Positions 1 through 8,146 of a stretch of 64,000 nucleotides of DNA are shown here, one piece after another; the stretch's first letter is position 1; each line of letters begins with the position of its first letter. Under the pieces are notes generated by a model. That model made no database searches. It was not told the DNA's origin and was given only the letters and a program-made list of their open reading frames with translations. This stretch comes from Eukaryota sp. TZLM1-RC. Taxonomy: Eukaryota; Metamonada: BaSk clade. The stretch lies in assembly GCA_040285825.1 (NCBI GenBank), contig JAUPSS010000010.1, positions 1,116,001-1,180,000 on the forward strand, given 5' to 3'. A program made the position numbers and the translations under genes.

Positions 1-433
1 TTTTATTTACTGTTATACCCTGTGTTTGATGAAGATTTTTTAGTACAATTTAAGCTTTTATTAATAGTTGAATGAAATGCAATCCATCTAAATCATTTTT
101 CTTTCGAAACTCAAAATGGATTCCAAACAATAATATATTGATTTTGCATAGAAATTTCTATCCCATGGGAAATTCCTATACCAGGTAAAACCAGGATGTG
201 TTTAGAGTGATTACTTTATCAGCATTAAGCAATAAGAAAGAACAAGTTTCCCAACTGAAACTCCAGTTGTGAAATGGTCCGATTTGAAAGACCTTTCCAA
301 ACAGTGCACAGGATTCAAAGTCTTGCTGAGCTTTTGCTCGACTGTCAATCCTGGAATCTTTGAGGATGATTTGTCAAGGGAGCAGAAAATGTCATAGGGG
401 TAAAAACCTTTGTTTTATTCCTCCCTCCTTACA
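1..433. other. intergenic, no gene seen
   Basis: AT-rich sequence upstream of the first gene. I see no open frame with coding character, no tRNA-like boxes and no repeat shared with the rest of the window. The last tens of bases probably hold the promoter and 5' leader of the gene starting at 434. Confidence 0.5.
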
Positions 434-1516
434 ATGATGCAACAGCCTCAAATGATGTACGCTCAGCCTCAAATGATGATGGTTCCAGGTCAACCAATGA
501 TGATGGCTCCCCAACCTTATCCCCAAAACCCAGGCTTCATCCAAAACGTTAAGTCAATGCCAAAGAAGAAGAAGGGATGCTGTGCTTGTTTGTTTTAGTC
601 TTTTTTAATAACATCAGGCTTCTGCTGCTTACTTTTATTGATCTTAATCACCGCCATCGTTGCGTTGATTCTTAAACTAGGTCAGTGCTCAACATTGGAC
701 CATGACCGCGAGTGGACTATCGAAGATGTTTCATCAGGTTTTGAAATTCGCTCAATGAAAGGAACCTTCCAGACAGTACAGTGTGAAACCTGTATCACTC
801 CTGAACTTCACATCATTCAACGCAATTCCCGCGACGTGTTCCCCGAGCCAAACACCAACACTACTGATGATGATGGAATCTATAAGTTTGTTGCTGAAGA
901 AAGCCACTTGAATTGGTTCATTGATTGTTATACCACTGATGTCACACTTTATGTTCCTCTCCTCAACGCCAAAATTCCTTACATCAAGGTTGATTTCGAT
1001 GTAGGCTTCATCACTAAGGATTATGACCACAAGGACTCTGTTCACATGGATGTCGATCTCGAGGTTGCTCACTTTGATCTCATTGTCAGAAAGGAATCTG
1101 CTTTGATCAAAAAGCTCGTAACTCAGCAAGTGGTCCTAGATACAACAGTCAAGGCTACTCTTACCCTTAAAGAAATCGACTCTGAACTCGAAAAGGAATG
1201 TAAGGTAAAGACAAACTTTGGAACACAATCCTTAGATGCCAGCTTTGCCTCTGGAGCCACTGGATTCAACATTGAAATGACCTCTGGTACTGGAAACGCT
1301 AGATTAACTCTCAATAACAAGTCTTCCACTGGAGGCAAATTGAAGGTCATTCGTGAACAAAATGGTGAAGATAAGCGGTTCTCTTTGGATGGTAAAAGCA
1401 CAGAAACTCCTTATGAACAAGATTGGGGAGAACATGCTACTGATGAAAACAATGTCTCTATTTCTCTCAAAAGTAGAATGGAACCTGGTAAGGTTACTGT
1501 TCAACTTGAGGATTAG
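434..1516 (+). CDS. single-pass membrane protein with Met/Gln/Pro-rich tail, one 30-nt intron
   Basis: Not a family I recognise. Two open frames lie in the same phase, separated by one TAG at 596-598. Removing a 30-nt GT-AG intron (588-617) removes the stop and gives a 350-residue protein. It starts at ATG 434 in a good context (ACAATGATG). Residues 1-45 are a Met/Gln/Pro-rich segment with MMMVPGQPMMM-like repeats. Then come KKKK, a Cys-rich patch (GCCACFCC) and a roughly 20-residue hydrophobic helix (LLLLILITAIVALILKLG), followed by about 280 residues of hydrophilic, beta-rich sequence. This fits a membrane anchor with a short N-terminal tail, probably palmitoylated next to the helix, and a large domain on the other side. 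Spliced exons total 1053 nt, a multiple of three. The domain could be LEA/NDR1-like, but I see no decisive motif. Confidence 0.6.
588..617 (+). other. spliceosomal intron (30 nt)
   Basis: Starts GTTTGT and ends AACATCAG, with a TAATAAC branch-like sequence near the 3' end. It has the size and layout of the introns deduced by homology in the Hcp gene. It contains the only in-frame stop between two parts of one protein. Confidence 0.65.
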
Positions 1517-2214
1517 TTTGAATGGTAGCATGCATTGTATAGAATTTATAATAACATTTTTGAACATCTTTGTTTTGAATAAATCTTTTTTGACTTTATC
1601 AGTATTATTTCTGCACTTCATATGACCCAACCACGGCTTGAGATTTCAGAATTTAACGAACTGCCATTAATATTTACAGGAATTTCTGGGAAGTATTAGA
1701 TTGTATTATGAGCTTTTTGATTATTTCTCAGTTGTTTATTTGGTGAAATTATATATGAAAGCAACAATTTCTGAAGTCGACCAATTATTCAAGTGTTTGC
1801 ATTGCGTCACGTCAATATATCATCATTTATGAAATAAAAGCGTGTAGCACGAAACTTGAGATATTGTTGATGGTAATAAACCTAGAGAAACAAGTTTATT
1901 TGAGGAATGTTAAAGTTGTTCATAAGGTGAGGAAACCAAGAAATGCAACCTCAATAGGTATTGAAATGAAAAATTGATACATTGATTTGTAGCAAATCCT
2001 GGAATTTATGTAGAGAAACCTTGAGTTATGTCTCAAACATGTCTACTATGTTCCTTTTCTAGTTATTTCTCCGGAAGGCTGAATAACCGAACACATAAAT
2101 CTTTATTTTTCTGTAGAAACGATGAGAATTCAATGATTTGAGTTAATAATGTTGGGTACTAAACCCAATCGTGATTCGTGAAACCCTCTTAATAGCTCTA
2201 CCTTTTATCACCAA
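1517..2214. other. intergenic, no gene seen
   Basis: About 700 bp of AT-rich sequence between two plus-strand genes. No RNA gene, repeat or coding remnant is recognised. Confidence 0.5.
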
Positions 2215-3879
2215 ATGACAGAGTCTCTTTATCCCAGCATCTTTGCCATCATTTCTACAGTTACAGGGGTTGGAGTTCTCATGATCCCGTGGAGTTTCAG
2301 TCAGTTTGGTGTCGTTTTAGCAACAGTTGTTACTCTTATCTCTCTTTCTCTCATCATCTTCACTCTCTACTGTATGACTTGGACCTCAGAAAGAACTCAA
2401 CTCTATTCCTTCAAAACCATTGCTGAAGCAGTGTTTGGTCGTCGTATAGCACTCACGCTCGCCATGATCATACCTATATACTGCGTCCTGCTACTCAGCG
2501 GCTATACAGTCCTCATCGGGGACATTAGCTCATCCCTGGCTTCTGAACTTACTGGGGTCGACACTAACACCACTTGGTACACCGATAGACGTCTCCTCAC
2601 TGCAGTTCTTCTCTACTTCATCGTATTTCCCTTAGCCTCTCAACCAACCCTACATGCACTACGTCACTTCTCTGTTCTTTCTCTCCTTGCAGTGATTTAC
2701 TTAACTTCTCTCACACTCATCACCGCCCTTTCAAAGTTGTTTGGTAACCCAATCTATGAAGTTCCGCACCAGGTCGACTATTCTATTTTTAGATTCACTC
2801 CCAATTCATTCACAGCATTTTCCACCATTTCCTTGGCCTTTGCTTGCCAACTAACCATTCCATCCATTTTCAAGGAACTCAAACCAAGGAATGCCAAGAC
2901 CATGATCAAGGTGATTAACACTTCATTATCAATTGTTGGTGGTTCTTATTTGGTTTTGTGTTTGAGTTCTTATTACTTATATGGTGATAACATTACTGAA
3001 AATATTTTATTATCTTTGGATAAAAATTCCGGATTTGTGAGTGTTATTAATTTTCTATTCTTGTCTGTGATTCTTGTTGTCTATGGCGTTTTGTTTTCTG
3101 GAATAAGAGATTCCTTAACTGATTTATATATTGATTTTAAATTGAAAAAACCAATAACTATTCCTGACCGGTCGATTCCCGAATCAATTGACGTGACAGT
3201 TGCCGAAAGTGAAATAGCTTCGGATTTTTCGACCATATCAAGACGATCCAGCGTTGCTGATGTGAAATCAATGGATGAACAGTATTCAGAAGACAGTGAT
3301 GATAGCAAGAAGAGCAAGGCGTTCTCTAGGACTTCTTCAATTGCTTCGCTTGTCAGTATGGCTTCAAGGAAACTTTCCTCTTTGAGTAGGAGGTCATCAG
3401 CTGTGGAGAGCCCTGAAGTAGCCCTCAATTTGCTTTCTTCTGATAATGACCTCGACACCAACACCCTTGATCTACCATCAGTTCCTGCGCCCAGGTCTAC
3501 CTTGGCCTCTATCCAGGAGCACGAACTTGAAGACAGATTGGGAGTGTCGAGGAGAGGAACACCAGAACTCAGCAGTGCTCACGAAAAGGGTGGTGTAACT
3601 GAAATTTGTTTGAGTAAAGGATATAGACGTTTAGCTGCTTTCTCTTGTGTTTCAATGACGTTTGGGGTATCCATTCTGACCACTAGTATTGCTTCTGTTT
3701 TTGGCTTGGCTTCCTCAAGTTTTGGGATGGTTTTGGTGTTTTTCTTTCCTATTGGTTCTTATTGGGTAGCTTGTAAGGACAGAATTTCTTCTTTTCAGAA
3801 GTTTTTGTGTTTTGTGTGCGTGGGCTTGGGAGTTTTCATGACTGTTTTTGGCACATGGAGTTCAATTAGGTCTTTTTAG
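2215..3879 (+). CDS. amino acid/auxin permease family transporter (AAAP, SLC36/38-like)
   Basis: 554 residues, ATG at 2215. It opens with the family's first helix, IFAIISTVTGVGVLMIPWSF, whose TGVGVLMIP matches the substrate-binding bend of vacuolar and plasma-membrane amino acid permeases (AVT, SLC36, SLC38). About eleven hydrophobic helices follow: eight or so before residue 310 and three at the C-terminus. Between them, around residues 310-460, is a long hydrophilic Ser/Glu-rich loop (DVTVAESE, SRRSS, SLSRRSSAVE) not typical of the core fold; its RRSS-type sites suggest phosphorylation. Inferred role is proton- or sodium-coupled transport of neutral amino acids across the plasma or a vacuolar membrane. 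Substrate and direction cannot be read from the sequence. It converges with the minus-strand IFT20 gene 280 bp downstream. Confidence 0.8.
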   Translation: MTESLYPSIFAIISTVTGVGVLMIPWSFSQFGVVLATVVTLISLSLIIFTLYCMTWTSERTQLYSFKTIAEAVFGRRIALTLAMIIPIYCVLLLSGYTVLIGDISSSLASELTGVDTNTTWYTDRRLLTAVLLYFIVFPLASQPTLHALRHFSVLSLLAVIYLTSLTLITALSKLFGNPIYEVPHQVDYSIFRFTPNSFTAFSTISLAFACQLTIPSIFKELKPRNAKTMIKVINTSLSIVGGSYLVLCLSSYYLYGDNITENILLSLDKNSGFVSVINFLFLSVILVVYGVLFSGIRDSLTDLYIDFKLKKPITIPDRSIPESIDVTVAESEIASDFSTISRRSSVADVKSMDEQYSEDSDDSKKSKAFSRTSSIASLVSMASRKLSSLSRRSSAVESPEVALNLLSSDNDLDTNTLDLPSVPAPRSTLASIQEHELEDRLGVSRRGTPELSSAHEKGGVTEICLSKGYRRLAAFSCVSMTFGVSILTTSIASVFGLASSSFGMVLVFFFPIGSYWVACKDRISSFQKFLCFVCVGLGVFMTVFGTWSSIRSF

Positions 3880-4158
3880 TTTGATTAGTTTTATATTTTT
3901 GTTTGCGGTATAAATGTCTAGTTTTTCATTTCATGTTTACAGTTTTCACGTTCTTGTCTTGATGTTGAAACAACAACTGTTGACGAAGTGAAACAGTAAT
4001 TTAAAGAACTAAAAAGGAGAAAAGTAGAGTGAAATTTATAAAGTATAGTCAACTCAAATCAACCAGTAATATACAAATGCAAAAATAAAATTAAAGAAAA
4101 CCAAATAAAAATGATAAACTCTACCACGAAGATTATTCAAAGCAGGCCACTATAAGAC

Positions 4159-4503
4159 TCACTGACCAATCAACTTCTGAAGCTGAGTTTCCTGCTGTTG
4201 AAGGTTTAAGAGTCTGGCCTTTCTTGCACTGATCTGTAACTGCAGCATAGCAACACGTCGCTCAGTATCTATTTTGAGTTGTTCTTTGCGGTTCCGAAGG
4301 CCAAGAACGCGTATCTTAGCTCGAGAAACGATTTCGCGAAGCTCTGAGAGAGGTGATATAACATCATTAACGGTAGTTGTGTGGTTCTTGAACTGCTCAG
4401 CAAATTCTGAAAGTTCGTCAACCAATTCTTTGGACTGGTGAAAGCAAGAAGGATCTAACAAGCGAAGTTTGTTGTCATCATCGAGTAATACAGAGCTTTC
4501 CAT
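4159..4503 (-). CDS. IFT20: intraflagellar transport protein IFT20
   Basis: 114 residues, mostly coiled coil, ATG complement at 4501-4503. The N-terminal block DDDNKLRLLDPSCFHQSKEL matches the IFT20 signature (a D/N-KLR-LDP stretch then a T/SxEL helix). The rest (ELREIVSRAKIRVLGLRN, then a Gln/Arg-rich heptad region) follows the family layout. IFT20 is a small coiled-coil subunit of the IFT-B complex that also works at the Golgi in sorting ciliary membrane proteins. Human IFT20 is 132 residues, so this copy is slightly short at the C-terminus. It shares a 107-bp divergent promoter with the GINS subunit gene. Its presence indicates a flagellated organism. Confidence 0.88.
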   Translation of the reverse strand: MESSVLLDDDNKLRLLDPSCFHQSKELVDELSEFAEQFKNHTTTVNDVISPLSELREIVSRAKIRVLGLRNRKEQLKIDTERRVAMLQLQISARKARLLNLQQQETQLQKLIGQ

Positions 4504-4610
4504 TGTATTGTGGGATTGTGGTGAAGATATTTTTTATCTTCAAAAAGACTTCCACCATTTCAATATCAATAATCCGTTTAATCCTTTACACATTACTGTG
4601 ATTCTAGACA
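4504..4610. promoter_or_regulatory. 107-bp divergent promoter between IFT20 and SLD5
   Basis: The only sequence between the ATGs of two diverging genes, so it must hold both 5' leaders and both core promoters. It is AT-rich with no obvious TATA box. Inferred from gene arrangement only. Confidence 0.5.
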
Positions 4611-5285
4611 ATGTCCTCAAATACCATCGTTGATGCCATGACAAGAGCTTGGATCAATGAGCTTCATGCACCTGAAATTCTTCCTCTTGATTCGCAACTA
4701 CTCACAGACTTTAACGAAAGTATAACTACTCAAGAAAGTCATCTCGTTATGGATGATCAACAAAGTCTCACAGAAATTGACAGAGAACTGCTGAGGGTTT
4801 ACAGATATGAAATTGACCGACAGCGTTACATGCTCGCCCATTACCTCGCCAAACGTATTGAAAAAATTGAGAAACATTGGACCATTCTCTACCGTCAATA
4901 CCTACAGTCCGAGTCGAGTCAACCCGACGGATCGGCAGAAGACAACCAATGGAACAGGCTGACCCCTGCAGAACAAGAGTTTTTGTTAGGTTTTGTGCAT
5001 ACTTTGGAACAGCATTTCCACAACAGCATGCTTCAATTCATCCATGATCCCTCTCTTCAACTATTCTCTGTCCTTCCCGACTCCACCACTGACTGTGTTC
5101 CTGTTGCTAAAGAGTCCGTCCCCCTTGATAATGAGATGGTGTTTTTAAAACCACTTGAAGATATTGGCACATTTATGATTTCTGATGATGGTACTACAAT
5201 TGATTTTCAAAAAGGCAGTCTTTATTATTTAAAGTATAAATTTATAAGAGAATTGCTACAAAATGGACAGGTTGAGCTTATTTAA
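4611..5285 (+). CDS. SLD5: GINS complex subunit Sld5 (GINS4)
   Basis: 224 residues, ATG at 4611. The N-terminal half has the Sld5 A-domain pattern: MTRAWINELHAPEILP near the start, then RYEIDRQRYMLAHYLAKRIE, KIEKH and LTPAEQEFLLGFVHTLEQHF. The C-terminal B-domain ends KGSLYYLKYKFIRELLQNG followed by QVELI, matching the Sld5 C-terminus almost word for word in layout. Sld5 with Psf1-3 forms the GINS tetramer, which joins Cdc45 and MCM2-7 in the CMG helicase at replication forks in the nucleus. Length is normal for the family. It diverges from IFT20 and converges on MAK11, whose stop lies 74 bp beyond its own. Confidence 0.92.
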   Translation: MSSNTIVDAMTRAWINELHAPEILPLDSQLLTDFNESITTQESHLVMDDQQSLTEIDRELLRVYRYEIDRQRYMLAHYLAKRIEKIEKHWTILYRQYLQSESSQPDGSAEDNQWNRLTPAEQEFLLGFVHTLEQHFHNSMLQFIHDPSLQLFSVLPDSTTDCVPVAKESVPLDNEMVFLKPLEDIGTFMISDDGTTIDFQKGSLYYLKYKFIRELLQNGQVELI

Positions 5286-5359
5286 AAAAACAAAATCTAT
5301 TTGGAATTATTTTTAATAATTTAAATACTATATTTGAGAAATTAAAACAAACTAAATAA

Positions 5360-6223
5360 TCAAAACTTGGAAGTACAACATGTCAGCCTACAAGACAAAT
5401 CTTCTGAACACACTGGTTCCAGGTTTGTAGTCATTATTGACACCTTACCTTGGGCACCTGCAATTCCAATGTAGTTATTATTATTGTTTTTTACAATAGA
5501 TATCCCTCTAATTCGCTGTTCAAATTCGATAGACTGTGAATTTAGTAAGTTTTCAAAGTCTTTTAAGCTACATTTGATCAATTTTTGGTTCAACGAGATA
5601 AAAATATCTTTGCCTACTATTTCTAGTTCTTTTGCACTTCCTCTCAACCCTATACGTCGTTGCACACTCGAGTCCAGATCAACAAGGATAACATCTTCCA
5701 TGGTGGTAATGACCAACTGAGAGCCAGATGGTGAAAACTTGCTTGAAATTGGGATTCCGGAAAGAGGTTGTGTGGAAGTAATGGTAAACTTTTTGAGATC
5801 CACAAGGTGAAATTCCTTCTTGTCAGTGAGAACTACACAAAAGGAGCCAGAGGGATGCATGGAGATGGAAGCGATACCTCCATCTAGCTTGATTTGCTTG
5901 ATGAAGCTCCAATCTGAAGTTCTGGTGAGGATTAAACAACCATCCCGATCACCAGAGACGAGAAATGAATCTTTATCAGTGAAGGCCAAGGAAGAGACAG
6001 TGGAAGAGTGAGAGAACAGAGAGGTAACTTCTCTCAACTTTTTAACGTCAAAAACATGAATTATTTCGTCTGATGAACCAGAAGCGAAGAACTTTGAGCC
6101 ACAAGAAATAGATTTGACAGAATCAAGATGCGTGACATGCTGGAAGACATTTGTAAGAGAGTCATTAGAAAACTTCATCCCCAAGAGAGAACGTTCATAA
6201 CATCCACAGATGAATAGGGTCAT
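5360..6223 (-). CDS. MAK11: WD40 protein MAK11/PAK1IP1
   Basis: 288 residues from the first ATG (complement 6221-6223); the open frame runs further up without an ATG. It begins with the family signature FICGCYERSLLG, then WD40-type repeats: HVTHLDSVKSISCGSKFFAS with GSSDEIIHVFDVKK, LFSHSSTVSSLAFTDKDSFL with GDRDG, and SISMHPSGSFCVVLTDKK. CGCYERS, SGSSDE and HPSG are characteristic of MAK11/PAK1IP1, which acts in 60S ribosomal subunit maturation in the nucleolus (yeast Mak11 associates with Rlp24) and in animals also binds PAK1. The last blades are weakly conserved. MAK11 is preferred over other WD40 families because these motifs occur in order and at the right spacing. Confidence 0.85.
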   Translation of the reverse strand: MTLFICGCYERSLLGMKFSNDSLTNVFQHVTHLDSVKSISCGSKFFASGSSDEIIHVFDVKKLREVTSLFSHSSTVSSLAFTDKDSFLVSGDRDGCLILTRTSDWSFIKQIKLDGGIASISMHPSGSFCVVLTDKKEFHLVDLKKFTITSTQPLSGIPISSKFSPSGSQLVITTMEDVILVDLDSSVQRRIGLRGSAKELEIVGKDIFISLNQKLIKCSLKDFENLLNSQSIEFEQRIRGISIVKNNNNNYIGIAGAQGKVSIMTTNLEPVCSEDLSCRLTCCTSKF

Positions 6224-6527
6224 GTTTACAGAATTGGAAAGGTGAATCAGATGGAACAATTTGATTTGAACTAAGATTCATATCTTGTCTTTTTTCCTTG
6301 TTTAGGATCTGGTTCAAGGATCATGGATATTGTGAAACTTAACAAATCCACTGTTGTTGTAGAAATGTAGTAATTGTTGGTAAGATCATTTGTATGGAAG
6401 AAGTTATCATGGATATTGAAATTCAAACCTAAAAACCATATTTAAAAAGTAGCCACCACAAACCATCATGCAGGAACAACTACATAAAAAACTTAGATAA
6501 TGAAAACTTATTTATTTACAAATCACA
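6224..6527. other. intergenic, no gene seen
   Basis: About 300 bp between two minus-strand genes, AT-rich, with no recognised element. It must contain the MAK11 promoter and the 3' end of the PGS1 C-terminal half gene. Confidence 0.5.
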
Positions 6528-6986
6528 TCACAGTACACTGTCGAATGTGTTAACCAAGCCTTTCAGTGACACTGGGCAATCCAGAGATGGGCACGCTTCA
6601 TACTTTTCAGTATGCCTGGTCAGCACTTCACGTTCTTGGTGAAGCTTCTCAATTAACTCTTGGTTTTGGGTAATCAAGACCAATGAAGATTCTACGTCCC
6701 TTCGCTTTGACCTTTTCGAGTAGTTTGAGCTTCCAATGAATGTCATGGCTGAGGTTTGGTTTGGGAAAACATAGACTGCCTTGCCATGGTAGCGCCATCC
6801 TGGTCTTGTATAGACAAAGGTACGAACGGACTGGGAGAGTTTACAAAGAAGACGGCGTAGTACGTAGTCATAAGCACGAGGTACAATGTTTGGGGTTTTC
6901 CTGATAACAAAGTATAGATGAATGACCAGAATGACTGTGAGTGTAACAACAATGGTATCAAATACTAGTAATATAGACAGAGACAT
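6528..6986 (-). CDS. PGS1: C-terminal half of phosphatidylglycerophosphate synthase (second HKD motif), separate gene
   Basis: 152 residues starting at a real ATG (complement 6984-6986). Residues 1-29 form a hydrophobic membrane segment (VVTLTVILVIHLYFVI) followed by RK. From residue 30 the sequence follows the last part of PGS1, a CDP-diacylglycerol-glycerol-3-phosphate 3-phosphatidyltransferase of the PLD superfamily: an IVPRAYDYVLRR stretch, then TRPGWRYHGKAVYVFPNQ (HxK) and FIGSSNYSKRSKRRDVESS (GSSN..RS..D.E). That is the second half-site. The first half-site is a separate gene at 14308-15510, same strand, whose homology stops where this one begins. The enzyme makes phosphatidylglycerophosphate, the precursor of PG and cardiolipin. 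A retroelement remnant starts 13 bp upstream of the ATG. A mere pseudogene fragment is less likely because it has its own ATG and membrane helix. Confidence 0.8.
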   Translation of the reverse strand: MSLSILLVFDTIVVTLTVILVIHLYFVIRKTPNIVPRAYDYVLRRLLCKLSQSVRTFVYTRPGWRYHGKAVYVFPNQTSAMTFIGSSNYSKRSKRRDVESSLVLITQNQELIEKLHQEREVLTRHTEKYEACPSLDCPVSLKGLVNTFDSVL

Positions 6987-6998
6987 GTAATCAGAAAT

Positions 6999-7378
6999 TT
7001 GAAATCATTTATTCGAATTCAATTTGATAATCCTCATTCAAACGCTGAAAATTCCAAAATCAAACAATGCAATGAACTTTTGTCCAAATTGTCCCGCCAA
7101 CAGCATGCAAAATACAATTGGTATCCATTTGTTTTTTCTCTTTTTGCTTCGCTTGCTCCCACGGCTATACGTTTTTTGCAGATTTTGAAATGATTGTAAA
7201 GAGAAGAACTAACAGAAATTTCAACAGATTGTTTTGGCAAAATACAATTGTGTTTTCTATTCTTAAGGGGATGTTGCAGACGGTTTTTGATGCTTTGCTT
7301 TCTCTTGGATCTCACTATGAGAGAGTTGCATATAGTTGTTTTGTTTTGGGAGAGATGGATTATTTAGATATTGATTAA
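6999..7378 (+). mobile_element. RLE-type retroelement 3' remnant (family B, copy B1), frameshifted
   Basis: Two frames together follow the C-terminal block of family B: HAKYNWYPFVFSLFASL, then a shifted frame with VKRRTNRNFNRLFWQNTIVF, ALLSLGSHYERV and EMDYLDID. The same block (FWQNRIVF, LLS.G, Y at the end) recurs at 26838-27110, 40020-40183, 45933-46160, 55060-55365 and 58200-58855. No reverse transcriptase core is present. It is a dead 5'-truncated copy, right beside the promoter of the PGS1 C-terminal half. Confidence 0.7.
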
Positions 7379-8146
7379 TAAGTTTTCCTATAAATATATG
7401 TAATTAAAAAAAGTAAAAAAAAGCGTATGATTCAAAAAAAATTTGATTAAGAATTTGTTTTAGTTATCAAAAGTTTGTTGATTAATTCTTTGTACCAACC
7501 ATCTTCAATAAATGTAAATCACACGTGCATTCAGCCACTGTGAGTCCGTGTCAAGATTGAAGGTTTTTCGATCAATAATGTCTACAAAGTAAGCTTTTAA
7601 ATTCCCGAGATCTTTTGTTCTGGTTTACAAAAAGACTGTAACATGGTTGTTACTTTACCGTTCAATTGGTTCCTCTTATATATAGAAGGTAGCTCAAAGG
7701 ACTTGGATGTGATGGAAAATCAATTGATTACATCAACACTATATTCTTTATAAAAACGGAAGAAACAAATAAAACAAATGCTCTATTGAATTATTCTTTT
7801 GAATTTCTTCAACTGTGGTTTTTACTGTATTTCAATTTCTACAATACATGAACAAGAGCTGACAAAAAGGAAATTCTTGGAATATGTCGTTCAGTTTTCA
7901 TCATTCTTGGAAACAGAAAAATAAACAGATTCCACTCATGGACAGAAAAGGGCGTCCATAAAACACCTTTCTGAGATAGTGTAATTTGAGGAGAAATTAA
8001 ATTTGACTCAGATCTAATAATGGATAAATGGCCACGGTTTCACCAACTTGAAGCCACCAGAAAACCATCAAAATGACACGTAAGCATGACGACTATCGAA
8101 CTTTTAAATATTTTGCTTCACCATTCATATCTCATCTCATATCACA
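7379..8146. other. intergenic with a 37-bp repeat near its right end
   Basis: AT-rich and non-coding. The only notable part is 8056-8092, nearly identical to 20323-20360. The last 50 bp hold the leader of the TRIM-like gene, whose ATG context is ATCACAATGTC. Confidence 0.5.
8056..8092 (+). repeat. dispersed ~37-bp repeat, copy 1
   Basis: Begins ACCAGAAAACC and contains TGACACGTAA then CATGACGA. The copy at 20323-20360 differs by one extra A and one G/A change. It lies 55 bp upstream of the TRIM-like ATG, so it may be a promoter element or the footprint of a small mobile element. Confidence 0.7.

Noticed and set aside
638-1516. Separate gene starting at TTG 638
   Set aside because: It is the same frame as 434-598 and is joined by a 30-nt intron with typical splice sites.
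7034-7315. Minus-strand frames across the B1 remnant
   Set aside because: Shadow of the plus-strand retroelement remnant; no motif.
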